DNA from: a virus
Direction: 5' to 3' (one strand)
Virus record (IMG/VR): IMGVR_UViG_3300008952_000006
Coordinates: 109,035-173,034 of that record
Length of the DNA stretch: 64,000 nucleotides
The notes beneath the pieces are model-generated. The model had not been told where the DNA came from, made no database searches, and saw only the letters and a program-made list of their open reading frames with translations. Numbering within the stretch: the first letter of the stretch is position 1; each line of letters opens with the position of its first letter. The position numbers and the translations under genes were made by a program. This document shows positions 15,301 to 24,310 of the stretch, piece by piece.

Positions 15301-18300
15301 CCAGTTTGGTCCATGATCTACACGGACAAACTTATTGCCTTTGATAAGAGTGTCTGCGCCAACAGTCTGAATGGCAGGCGCAGCACCATACCGGGTGATT
15401 AGGGCCATAGTGTCCTGCGGCTCCCACACATCTTTGTATGGTGCCGATTGTTCAATACGATCAACAGCCCACTCCTTAAACACACAGTCTGTAATGGTTA
15501 TCCCGCCCCACTGCCTGCCTATGTTAATGGGTGCCCAGTCGCTGATAGAGTGCCAAATAATCCCCTGGCGGTACTGTTTAGTAAAAGTAGAGTTGGCAAT
15601 AGTGCCAAAGCTAGGTTGGAGGCCATCCACACCTGCTGGCATCACGCCGCCAAAATAGGCGGGGAGGTTTGCGGGGAAGCCGTTTACCCAGCACTCCCTT
15701 GTGTACCACCAGTCTTGGTGGCGGGCGCAAACCCCTGTGAGGAACCCCTGCACCATGCAGTTATCAACTTTAAAGTTAGCGCAGCCTGTCAAATGGATGG
15801 CATTAGAGAACTTATACTCGATACTATAATCAGGAGAGCCATCCAAATTGTCGCGAGACGATGCAAAACAGTCCTCAATAACCACATTAGTGTGGTACCC
15901 CGGCGAAGTGAGTCCAGAGCCATCTAGCCGGTCTGCAGAGACAGACTCTATCGTAACAAACGTATTTGATATATGGGTAGCAGAACAATCACGGATGGTG
16001 AGATTATCAAAATTAGGATAATCAACGTGGAAGAGAAAACCAGAACCGCCTGTTAAATGGACATTCTCAATCAAGATGTTTCTGCTAGAGTTAGAACGGA
16101 AGATGGTCTCTGGAAATGTATTCTCTGCCGCGTACCAAAAAGCCAAGCCAGGACGGTCGCCATCCTCTAAGGGCCCACCTGCTATGTAGTCCTCTGGTGT
16201 AGCCGTTCTATTGATAAATAGGTTACACCCAGGCATGTTTGCATACCACGTAGTTGGATCACCATAATCGTAAGCAATATCCCTGTTTATTGCGATATTT
16301 TGTGCCGCAGTGAGGTTGCTGCCAAGCCACGTAAAAGAGAGGTCGCGAAAAACCAACCCACTCTTACCGTTGAGATCGATAAGGTTTTGCTCCGGTGACC
16401 CCGAAGCGTCCGACCAGCCAGAGCCCCCACCTTCCCCAGTGCCAATGTCGGGATTTCCCCACATAACTATAGGGTACTGGTTCGTATCGTCAGGTCTCGG
16501 GGCTTGGGCCCGCCCAATGACCGTAAGACCGTTTGCGGGAACCCTGAAGGGGTACGAGAGCCCTCTCTTTGCGGCGTCGGCCATCGTAAACCCTGCGACC
16601 CAATCACTGGGCCACTCGAACGTGTGGCTAATAACCTCAATGGTCCAGTAGCGCTGCAGGATCTCCACATCATTTTTAATCACGCTGTCTCTTAGGGTTT
16701 CCCAAACCCCTATAGCGGCGAAGGCTTCGCCAAGGGTCTCGAAGTGCACAATCTGATTTGGGTAGTCTCCTGCAGCGGTTTGGCCAGCAGGAAAGGGATG
16801 GTAGTCGCCAGTTCTCCCGACGTAAATATTACCACGAGTGTCCTCTCTCGAAATCCGCTGACGGCAATCAATGACGGTCTCAATCGTTGTCGCCGCAGCG
16901 TTGTAAACAACCTGACAGACAGGGACGGTCCATGGGTTATCCCAAATGTTCCATCCAGCGGGAACAGCGCCCAGGGCGGCGACGTCCATAAGGCGGTATC
17001 TCCCTACGTAGTCTCCTGTGCCGTCGTTATTATCAAAATGGAAGAACAAAATGTAAGTACCAGATGCGACCAATTCGTTACCAAGGCTTAGTCTTGTCTC
17101 TGGTTGGTAGATCTTTGCGCCGCCCTTAACAAACCACGCCTCACCAATATCTATATCATCTGTGCCCTGAGCAACTCCGCCGCCATAAGTGGTGCCGAAG
17201 CGGTCTTGGTCTTTCTCGGACCAGGAGATATGAGCGCCGTGCAGAATCCCGTTTGAGAGCGCACCAAAGTTGCTTGCTGCCTGACCGGTGCCGCTGTAAT
17301 CTGTCCCCGTGTTGATGGGGTCACCGGGAATGTAAGAGCCTAACTTGAGTGCCTCAAGGGCCTCCATTAAGGCAGGCTGCCTATCGACGGAGCTATTAAA
17401 TGTATTTAGTTCCTTGGGCATTCCTCGGTAATCAAACGCCCGAGCATTGGCGTAATTTGTATTGAACCCGTAGCTATAACCATTAGGCGCTTTGGCGGAG
17501 TCCACCCATTTTTGGTGGTCGTCATAGCCAGTGAGGGGAATACCACAGTGGTCCCCAACCATCTGAAAGTCGGACTTCCAGGACCACGCGTTTGTATTCT
17601 CATCGAAGAAAGTGAGGGGCTTCTGCTCTGTCGCAGGCACGGCATTGATGCGCTGATCGTAAGATGACCGCCCCCATTCCAAGCTGATCCGGGTCAGCAT
17701 GTATGCGCCCGTGGCCCGGTCAAAACCATCAATCAGGCGAATAGATCTCTCAGGAACAGCGTCTGAATGAAACTGGAAAAGTTTCTGGTCCCCTGTAATG
17801 TCTTCCTGAAAAAACACAGTGATTGGGCGTTCGTTGTCTGTGTAGCCAATCTCGTTTCCTGTGCCCTCTGCGCCGCGCTGATATTGATTAGCCGCGTAAT
17901 CATTATGATAAACAGCGTTTAAACCATCTGTTGGCGTGAAGGTATTGGTCTTACCCTCGCTCAAGTTTCCGCTTAGGATGAGCGCCACCTTGTACTCGTT
18001 AACCCCCGCATTTAAGGAAACGGTTGATAGGTAGCCATTGGCGTTAAGGTTTCCTAGGGTTTCGTCAACAATTAACTGGTTGTCATCAATAAAGGTCCGA
18101 TCCCTATTTGCGCCAGATAACTCAGGTAGGACATGACTAAGAACAACGTAATTACCGCTTACGCTAACAATTAGTCCCATCGCGTCCGCGTTCGACCCAG
18201 GCCCTGTCTTTTCAAGGAATATCTGCTGACCTATCGAAAGGCCCTCGCCGCCAAATTGGTTGTCACAGGCATCCTCAAAAGATACACCTGTTGCAGTTGT

Positions 18301-20028
18301 TTCCTCCATTTCAAGGTAATAAATGTCGTTCCCTAGGATCATCTTTGTAGCGTTGAAACCAGCAGCGTACTGCGAATCCCACCCAAGTGGTGTATACCCG
18401 CCACCGCCCCTTGGGACCCACTGGTCGTACCCACCCCTAACATGGCGAGCAAAGTCCGTAATCGCCCGCATGTCTGCGTAGTTGATAACCATTTCGGCTG
18501 CTGGGTCTTCGTAACTGCCTCTGCTGGCAGACGCGCCGCTGCCTCGAAGCTGCTCCCCCACTGTTGTAAGGGTGCTGCAGTAAGCATAGTAATCCCCTTT
18601 TACGGGTTGGTTGCCGTCTTCAAACACCAAGGTGGGGCTAAGAAGGAACCCGAGCGGGTTACAGGGTCTTGCGATACCCTGCTGCTTACCCTGCCAGAAG
18701 TGTAGGGGGGCGCTTGGGGCAATGACGTTGAGGACCTCCGCGTAGCCAAACCCGCCATTATCGCACCATAAGTTTGTTCCAATAGGCAGACTCCAGTTAG
18801 AATCCGCGTCTGCTTCTGGGTCGGGCAGTCCGACATTTCCATAAATTCTTCTACCACTACTCTGGTAACCGGTACTTGCGGTCTTTTGCCCGCTAAAGTC
18901 TTCGCTGGCACCAGCCACGGATAAGTATAAATCGCCGGGGGTTACGCCCCCGATGTGTTCTGGAAGATCGGGTCGCTCAAGAATATGCACAACGTGTGCA
19001 TAATTTGGCGCGTCCCCGGCAATCGCGGCAACGCTATCGTGGTTCGGGTAGTGTCGCCAGAGAACAAGCGCGCCCTCTACAAACTGACCAGGATCAGCCA
19101 CGGTAACCCTTGTCAGGTTCCCCCGCGTCAGGACCGCCTTGTCTCCTGTGCCAGAAGCCGCAACATCATCACTATGTTGGATAGACGCAATCTGGTACAA
19201 GCCATTATTTGTTTGGCCGTGGACAATATCGTGTTGCCCATCATTTACAATTTTGAGGTAGCAACCAGGACGAAGACAGTAATCAGAAAAGCCTTTATTA
19301 GAAGATCGGATCACGATCCCGTCAGACTCCCATTTGTAGATTGTGATCGACTTCCCACTACCAAAATAGGGTGCTGCATCAGACTCAATCTCAGAAATAA
19401 ACGGGATAAAATTGGGGATACTGTGGAGGTCGTCACCATCGTACGTAGTCCCTGCGGGGAAATAAGAATCAACTGCTGCTGCGTTCTTGGTTCTCACCGA
19501 CGAAGGGGAAATGGTTAATCTCTGGTCGAGATGGGCTCTATCACCGTCTACTGTAGCGCCGGTAGAAAGATCATTAGGGTAAATAGACGACCTGTAGAGC
19601 CGGATAAGGGAAGACAGCTCTGATTCGTGGAGACCAACATATACCCAGGTAGGGGGCGCATTAACATGGGCCAGATCAATAGCGGTAGCGCCGGTTGTAA
19701 CACCACTGGGGTTTGTTGACCATTCCACGCTAAGCGTTGGAAATCCCGTGACAGAGGTCGCGGAGTCCGTAGAGCGCCTGCTGGGGGAAAGAACTTCACG
19801 CCGCAACGCAGGAGCGTCAAGGGCCCCCTTAATGGAGTCAATATTCGAAGACAGGGCACCAAAAGCGCGGTTAAAGGCTTCGCTGGTCGCGTTCTCGCCG
19901 TAAGCCATAAACTTGGTTGCAGGGGCCTGTGGATTGAAAGGTGTGGCTGTGTTCGGAGGCGCTGTGGTGTCGAGAGCGTCAAAGGCAGAAGTCAGTCCCG
20001 CTAGCTTTCCAAAATATTTATATGACAT
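12346..20028 (-). CDS. Giant tail-spike/fibre-like protein with parallel beta-helix
   Basis: 2560 residues, ATG with GAGAGG 7 bases upstream. The first ~1100 residues contain short repeated units and Trp/Gly-rich beta folds, with an N-terminal part likely to attach to the virion. From about residue 1130 to 2400 the sequence has regular short turns rich in Asn and Gly: IENVHLTGGSGF, NLTIRDCSATHI, HNVTVSGNDLTH, NCTISGNNMQG, GLRITNNDMANG. This is the signature of right-handed parallel beta-helices of pectate-lyase-like tail spikes. Such proteins bind or depolymerise surface polysaccharide. It is the most distal late gene, as is usual for receptor-binding proteins. Catalytic residues cannot be chosen by eye. 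Confidence 0.75.
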   Translation of the reverse strand: MSYKYFGKLAGLTSAFDALDTTAPPNTATPFNPQAPATKFMAYGENATSEAFNRAFGALSSNIDSIKGALDAPALRREVLSPSRRSTDSATSVTGFPTLSVEWSTNPSGVTTGATAIDLAHVNAPPTWVYVGLHESELSSLIRLYRSSIYPNDLSTGATVDGDRAHLDQRLTISPSSVRTKNAAAVDSYFPAGTTYDGDDLHSIPNFIPFISEIESDAAPYFGSGKSITIYKWESDGIVIRSSNKGFSDYCLRPGCYLKIVNDGQHDIVHGQTNNGLYQIASIQHSDDVAASGTGDKAVLTRGNLTRVTVADPGQFVEGALVLWRHYPNHDSVAAIAGDAPNYAHVVHILERPDLPEHIGGVTPGDLYLSVAGASEDFSGQKTASTGYQSSGRRIYGNVGLPDPEADADSNWSLPIGTNLWCDNGGFGYAEVLNVIAPSAPLHFWQGKQQGIARPCNPLGFLLSPTLVFEDGNQPVKGDYYAYCSTLTTVGEQLRGSGASASRGSYEDPAAEMVINYADMRAITDFARHVRGGYDQWVPRGGGGYTPLGWDSQYAAGFNATKMILGNDIYYLEMEETTATGVSFEDACDNQFGGEGLSIGQQIFLEKTGPGSNADAMGLIVSVSGNYVVLSHVLPELSGANRDRTFIDDNQLIVDETLGNLNANGYLSTVSLNAGVNEYKVALILSGNLSEGKTNTFTPTDGLNAVYHNDYAANQYQRGAEGTGNEIGYTDNERPITVFFQEDITGDQKLFQFHSDAVPERSIRLIDGFDRATGAYMLTRISLEWGRSSYDQRINAVPATEQKPLTFFDENTNAWSWKSDFQMVGDHCGIPLTGYDDHQKWVDSAKAPNGYSYGFNTNYANARAFDYRGMPKELNTFNSSVDRQPALMEALEALKLGSYIPGDPINTGTDYSGTGQAASNFGALSNGILHGAHISWSEKDQDRFGTTYGGGVAQGTDDIDIGEAWFVKGGAKIYQPETRLSLGNELVASGTYILFFHFDNNDGTGDYVGRYRLMDVAALGAVPAGWNIWDNPWTVPVCQVVYNAAATTIETVIDCRQRISREDTRGNIYVGRTGDYHPFPAGQTAAGDYPNQIVHFETLGEAFAAIGVWETLRDSVIKNDVEILQRYWTIEVISHTFEWPSDWVAGFTMADAAKRGLSYPFRVPANGLTVIGRAQAPRPDDTNQYPIVMWGNPDIGTGEGGGSGWSDASGSPEQNLIDLNGKSGLVFRDLSFTWLGSNLTAAQNIAINRDIAYDYGDPTTWYANMPGCNLFINRTATPEDYIAGGPLEDGDRPGLAFWYAAENTFPETIFRSNSSRNILIENVHLTGGSGFLFHVDYPNFDNLTIRDCSATHISNTFVTIESVSADRLDGSGLTSPGYHTNVVIEDCFASSRDNLDGSPDYSIEYKFSNAIHLTGCANFKVDNCMVQGFLTGVCARHQDWWYTRECWVNGFPANLPAYFGGVMPAGVDGLQPSFGTIANSTFTKQYRQGIIWHSISDWAPINIGRQWGGITITDCVFKEWAVDRIEQSAPYKDVWEPQDTMALITRYGAAPAIQTVGADTLIKGNKFVRVDHGPNWNQANPSSEEYPHHVIDCWGAGRILSPNHFGAPMYFLDDDVGNNIIITDNSTSCVAGHSFLRLFHAAASVVSGNTEDAVERQNSGATPAPAKHYPNGFRFTDYSVHGYDLHDVNIDGNVFACKPLIGTQGNAPTTTNTRVRVTNNIWGAWPDYMYRFFTTDGGGTGSAVAGQCESIDGVTQGNNFNGLDIIFSGEGLDSTGHTISDNNFAANPLNTALHQKDDKWFDDFMLPVTKMGGSIILDYNGYGGAFQGLNNVRITNNRTNGGNIMVGSDIDPHGGYSMYHNVTVSGNDLTHTLIPNAGTWNSQFVGRYGLYSGGRIRFGGTPMHCIISDNHVGAAINNEEGGIQVGFGKKDDEVGPDGGVGEPLIGGPNNCTISGNNMQGSVIKTAGWMFDITGNTAVGGIFHNATVYDELLGGPTGRSNTSADMSGNGLYHWKIGVTRRIDFSGWIGLTSNAIAGGSHTQIKNNQFANKNSYAIVDPYSGVAANAMENYSTSSTDSPLEHWGPMIALNRAHQSTIDGNQGVRLIVAQDCQGLRITNNDMANGREHWNGGHGFTFGYGGHMELFGLMTGAIIEGNKLIWERAYDPDDSAGYDQKFTYNVNQLPLANGAAGNNSTIPYQPDQRPFVDPFEWGYFPERAGDDGQLSANFENVGVWGENLGLMKGVWMEGWSGSIFYNNAHHEDGNLLPLDIDSLRLANNTLVSTFWDHSTEEYPDIQNPIVTGNMVYANKWYEGRLEDYDQLADLSGLYRGITWFRAFTTGIIYTSNISYTGAAIGKQGTDQGGIIQPFTARGAYAVVSANQFKGGLARPKVSGGGAVFTGNNYSMYATDGDESWTGPAGEVHGFYTKHDLPGNYSEDLSRGGQDFGVSWSPPGIALSWAFSQPEGYSGLTLIGELGGKPLFFGGGSHWTQLTVFNGAGWAGVPDSPERYVAAMGLLNEAISSEVGGGYIDAITGGAGTGTGYHNETAFPVVGPTSHWLNLS

Positions 20029-20040
20029 TCGTAAACCTCT

Positions 20041-20697
20041 CTAGAACCGCAGTTCCCATTCAACTCTAAGAATAACATTAGGAGTGACCACAATAGGATC
20101 AAAAATATTATAAGCAACTAGGTGGTTAGGTTGCGCAGGATCTGCTTCACCCGGAATAGCAGGGGCTGCCTCATGAGTAAAAGTGGGATTAGCGTCTGTT
20201 AAATACAAACCAGCCTCAGAAATAGGAACGGAGGTCCCTACCTCAACATTCGAAACTCTAGTAATACTGCCAGTAAAAGATAACTCAGTTTCAGAAATAT
20301 CCACAATGAATCGTGTTCTAAAATCGCCTGGGAAGTAAATACTATTATTAGACTGGTTATCCACCTGCTTCAAATAAAAACGTTCAGCACCAGAAATCTG
20401 TAAAGGTACGGGGTCTTGGAGGGCTGTTACAGTAACTAGCTCTGTCTGACCTGTGGCAAACAAAGTATTAGTCTGTAATGCGCCGCCGCAGCCAAAACCC
20501 ATGTAGCCAATCTTAGACGTTACGTGGGGGCTGGGCGGGTCCGTGGAGTAGTCATCCGACCCAACAAGCCTAGAGAGCCACTGCCGCCCGACATTGGTGA
20601 CAACATTGTGCCCAAAACGTTGGTCTACGAGTTTTTTATCTTTATAGACGCCAATAACAATATTAATTGTCGGGTCTAGTTTGTCTAATAGGCGCAT
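20041..20697 (-). CDS. Virion appendage or minor tail protein
   Basis: 218 residues, ATG with AGGAG 8 bases upstream. It starts with a strand-rich region including HNVVTNVGRQWLSRLVG (about 29-45), a pattern I associate with phage appendage proteins, then GYMGFGCGG and several beta segments, PISEAGLYL, and ends with VILRVEWELRF. The composition is beta-rich with no transmembrane segment. It lies between two fibre-like genes, so it may be an adaptor, collar or fibre-connector protein. The exact role is unknown. Confidence 0.6.
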   Translation of the reverse strand: MRLLDKLDPTINIVIGVYKDKKLVDQRFGHNVVTNVGRQWLSRLVGSDDYSTDPPSPHVTSKIGYMGFGCGGALQTNTLFATGQTELVTVTALQDPVPLQISGAERFYLKQVDNQSNNSIYFPGDFRTRFIVDISETELSFTGSITRVSNVEVGTSVPISEAGLYLTDANPTFTHEAAPAIPGEADPAQPNHLVAYNIFDPIVVTPNVILRVEWELRF

Positions 20698-20732
20698 AAT
20701 GTTGTCTCCTAACTTTTCCTTAAAAATTGTGT

Positions 20733-23700
20733 CTAGGGCAAGGATCCGTGACCTCGTACATAGGCGTAGATAAACACTTGATAGGGACCACCAAGACTGG
20801 CGGCCACAAATGGCCCTGTGCTTAAAACAATGTCTACTGGATTCCCTGCGCCGATAAGACCATGTGCAAACTCTATACCACGGCAGCGATGGTGTGTATT
20901 AAGTGCATAGTTGTCGTCCGTAAGATTATTCGCAGAGGCCCTAACTTGGCTTCCCTTCATGAGCACCCCGTGAGGACTCAAGTCCATACCAGCTGGCCAC
21001 CCAGATGGCGCGGTACCGTTATAGGGACTCATTGGCCGCAAAATTGAAGAGTTAATCACATGACCGCCGATAGACATATTGAATAGCTGTATGTCTATTC
21101 CGTGCCCTGCGGTCCCTACTGGCGTTGCGGCGTGGAGGGGCTGTTGGGTGTTGGAGTCGATGTTCCAGACCATCACGTCATAGATTTGTATGGTGTCTTG
21201 TGGGACCCAAGTATAGATCATAGTGGTCGGGTTTACCGCGTCCATGGAGTACGCATCAAATTCAACTATATAGAGGGCCGGGACTGTCGGGTGACCTGAC
21301 TGCGCATTGATGGCCGCTGTCCCCGATGCCCTCGAAGGGCCCACAAATCCCGCCGTATCAGCATGAATAACCCCGCGAGTGGTGGTATTTGCCCAGTGAG
21401 TAGCTAGTACGATACTCCCACCACTCCCGTCATCAGCCATGCCTGTCTGCAGAGTAATATCGCCAGAACGACTGCCTCCGGTGCCGCCGCTGGAGGCACT
21501 AGCACGACCTGTGGTTAGGGTTATGCTTCCCGTATTTCCTGCAGCCTGTCCTCCTGTGGCGTCTGTCTGCCCCGTCTCTAAAGCGATATCGCCAGACTTT
21601 GTTTGGTTCCCGCCGCCACCATCCACAAGAGTATCACCGGTAGTAACCTCGAAATTTGGGGTTCGGGTCGTGATGGTGACAAGAGGGTCCGAGTCGCTGG
21701 TCTGTATCTTAAACGCTGAGGCGGCACTCGCGGCATTATTTTCGAATAGGGTGTGAGGTATAGAGGCCGATACATCGGTACCGAAGTAAAGGTCATCATA
21801 GGCATTAATCCGAACGTCCCCGTCTATGGTGATCCCCTTGTTTGGAGCAGTAGGTGACGTCCAGCCAGTTATCGTCGCAGATTCGGTAGGCCCGCCACCG
21901 CCAACACGCTCGAAACTGAGAACGTCACCAAACTCAATAAGGGGGGATTGCCCATTTGTCGCCGCGTCAACCGATAACGTACTAGACCACGACGGTGTAG
22001 ACCCACCCGCAGGAGCAGCCCATTGGGCAGTTCCGCTCACGTCTATAGATGTTAAAACATGGCCGATAGTCCCAGCAGTATTCGTTAGTTTAAAGGCTGT
22101 GTCAGATTGGATGGTGTTCGCAGCCGTTAGTCTGCCAGAAACCTCAACAGTGCCGAGCGCCCCTGTATCAAGAGAGATATCTCCACGAGTACCCGAAGCT
22201 GTTCCAGTCTCAATGGTGACCCCGCCCGAGTCGCCCCCACTTGCATTACCAGTCTTGATAACTAATTCGCCCGAGTCGCCAGACGTTATTGAGTTACCTG
22301 TGTTTATTAGGACTTCACCCGAGTCACCGGCAGCATTGGAGGAGCCTGTAGAGAAGAATAACGCTCCTGTATTCGCCGCCGTAGGCGTCTTAATCCTTAT
22401 AAAGCCCGACCCCGATGAGGTTATGTCGTGTCCGTTAACAACTAGATTCCCGCCAAGAAAAGGGGTCGCGTCATCCACAACAGCCGTTAGATAACCAGCT
22501 GCCCCGTGGTCTCCCCAACCAAAAGCATTATCCCAGTTAGTAATATCGGCAGTTGTGATGCCAAATGAATCAGATGCGGTAAAGATAGGGTCGGTCTCAG
22601 CGCCAATGGAGGGGGCCGCCCATACCCCATCACCATTAACGGTACCCGCTGTAAGCACATAACCGGGGGTTGTTGGGGTGCCGATACCGACACGGAGGGT
22701 GTTTGTACGCAGACCGACGATAGTCATATTGCCCGTGTTTGTGCACCGAGCATTGCTCCCCGTATCTTGGATTAACTTCCCTGTTGTGCCGTCAAAGCGC
22801 GCTAACGAATCATTGACGCTAGACGCGGGACCAACAACGTCCCCTGTTCCCCCGCCAATAAGGACTGGCGCGCCACTGGACGCAGGGATGTAGTAAAGAT
22901 TATTGTCAGCACTAGAGACAAATATCGCGCCTTCATTTGCGCCAGTGGGAACATTCCCCGCTGTGGTCTCGGTAAAAATCACCCCCGTTGGGTCAAGATT
23001 ACCAGTAATATCTACGTCCCCGTGGAACGTGGCAACCTTGCCAGCGCTTGGGGAGCCTGCGCCAAAGGACGCTTCAAGATTTCCGGCCCCGTCATCCGTT
23101 AAGACAACCCCTTCCGCAGAAGAGACGGTCCCAGGATAGAAGTGTATGTCCTCACCGCCGGGTGTGCTGAAACCTACACGACTACCAGCGGCTTGTGACA
23201 ACCTGACGAGACTGTCTTGGACAATGTGCGTGTTATTACCGTCCCACCGAACAAGATGCTCGTCCGTGCTGTCCCCCGAACTGTGTACTACGCCCGCGAT
23301 GTGGGTAGAGCCGTGAAACCAGATAGAGCCTGGATTTGTGTCGGTGTCTGTCCCGGTGGACGCAACAACTCCGACAATTCTCTTGTTTGCTAAGGGGCCC
23401 GCGTCTGTGGTTAGCGCGTTCCCAACACCAACGTAAACCAAGTCGCCCATAGACGCTGCACCGCCACCATTTAGCGTGGTGGTGTCAACAGGTATTAGGC
23501 CCTCCACCAACAAGTAGCTTCGGTCGCCGTCAGCGATCTGGTCATGCAGAGCTAAAAAGATAGGGCCTGTTGTTACAGAAGCATCACCATCTCCGATCAA
23601 CTTAAATTGTACAACAAAGTTCTGATAATCCTCTGCACTAGCCGTAGCGTTTTTCCAGGTATCCAGAGCGTCTGCGTGCAGCGTGACTGTCTGACCAAGA

Positions 23701-24308
23701 TCTACTTGGCCGCCCTCCATATTTACCCCGCTAGCAATCTTGCGGGCTCCGAGGCCTTTTGAGACGGTATTCAAATAGCGCTCTAGACCGCGAGACCACC
23801 CCTCATCGGCGTCAAACTCTACTGTCTCATTAGCTGCGCTCATTGAGGTTGCTCGAGAAGGAGCTTCGCTAGGGTATTCCGCGTTGTCCGCGCCTAAAAT
23901 TGCAGGGTCCTGAATCTCAAGCAGGACTGTGAACGTTTCTTCTGGCCCAGCGATAGTGCCAGGGCCGCTAGGGTCTGCTATGTAGGGCTCGGCAGTAACA
24001 CGAACCAGCCAGCGCCCAGGTATGTTGGGGGTAAACACGCGGGGATCGGCCACGGTACCAGTTCCCGCCATAGCGATAGATAGCCCATCTGGACCGAACA
24101 GGTCCCAAGAAGCCGAGCCTATATTGTACTCACCTAAAGATGCGGATGCGTCTGTGTCAAAAGCATCGGTGGGTGCAGCAGGATTGTTGTCCCTATCTAG
24201 CCAGATATGACACGGGGAAGAAGCCTCCTGATCATAAGTGACCGAGTGGGGGAGATTGTCGTTGGACTGTTCCCCGGAACCAAGATGTCTAATTACAAGA
24301 ATAGCCAC
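20733..24308 (-). CDS. Repeat-rich tail fibre protein
   Basis: 1191 residues from the GTG at 24308, which has GGAGGAG 7 bases upstream. An open frame reaches back to a TTG at 24341, but that would overlap the preceding gene without a ribosome site. The protein has repeated fibre modules: LARFDGTTGKLIQDTG and LVRWDGNNTHIVQDS (tail-fibre RFDGTTG type), and a set of SGD-I/V-x-L-x-TG repeats (GDSGELVIKTG, GDSGGVTIETG, TRGDISLDTG, SGDIALETG, SGDITLQTG). The N-terminal ~150 residues resemble an Ig-like or attachment region, and the end is a non-repetitive beta domain. It is probably a trimeric fibre for host recognition. Confidence 0.72.
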   Translation of the reverse strand: MAILVIRHLGSGEQSNDNLPHSVTYDQEASSPCHIWLDRDNNPAAPTDAFDTDASASLGEYNIGSASWDLFGPDGLSIAMAGTGTVADPRVFTPNIPGRWLVRVTAEPYIADPSGPGTIAGPEETFTVLLEIQDPAILGADNAEYPSEAPSRATSMSAANETVEFDADEGWSRGLERYLNTVSKGLGARKIASGVNMEGGQVDLGQTVTLHADALDTWKNATASAEDYQNFVVQFKLIGDGDASVTTGPIFLALHDQIADGDRSYLLVEGLIPVDTTTLNGGGAASMGDLVYVGVGNALTTDAGPLANKRIVGVVASTGTDTDTNPGSIWFHGSTHIAGVVHSSGDSTDEHLVRWDGNNTHIVQDSLVRLSQAAGSRVGFSTPGGEDIHFYPGTVSSAEGVVLTDDGAGNLEASFGAGSPSAGKVATFHGDVDITGNLDPTGVIFTETTAGNVPTGANEGAIFVSSADNNLYYIPASSGAPVLIGGGTGDVVGPASSVNDSLARFDGTTGKLIQDTGSNARCTNTGNMTIVGLRTNTLRVGIGTPTTPGYVLTAGTVNGDGVWAAPSIGAETDPIFTASDSFGITTADITNWDNAFGWGDHGAAGYLTAVVDDATPFLGGNLVVNGHDITSSGSGFIRIKTPTAANTGALFFSTGSSNAAGDSGEVLINTGNSITSGDSGELVIKTGNASGGDSGGVTIETGTASGTRGDISLDTGALGTVEVSGRLTAANTIQSDTAFKLTNTAGTIGHVLTSIDVSGTAQWAAPAGGSTPSWSSTLSVDAATNGQSPLIEFGDVLSFERVGGGGPTESATITGWTSPTAPNKGITIDGDVRINAYDDLYFGTDVSASIPHTLFENNAASAASAFKIQTSDSDPLVTITTRTPNFEVTTGDTLVDGGGGNQTKSGDIALETGQTDATGGQAAGNTGSITLTTGRASASSGGTGGSRSGDITLQTGMADDGSGGSIVLATHWANTTTRGVIHADTAGFVGPSRASGTAAINAQSGHPTVPALYIVEFDAYSMDAVNPTTMIYTWVPQDTIQIYDVMVWNIDSNTQQPLHAATPVGTAGHGIDIQLFNMSIGGHVINSSILRPMSPYNGTAPSGWPAGMDLSPHGVLMKGSQVRASANNLTDDNYALNTHHRCRGIEFAHGLIGAGNPVDIVLSTGPFVAASLGGPYQVFIYAYVRGHGSLP

Positions 24309-24310
24309 GA

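Noticed and set aside
21826-22494. Val/Pro-rich + strand frame of 222 aa inside the repeat fibre gene.
   Set aside because: It is a shadow of the Gly/Thr-rich repeats on the other strand; no start signal.
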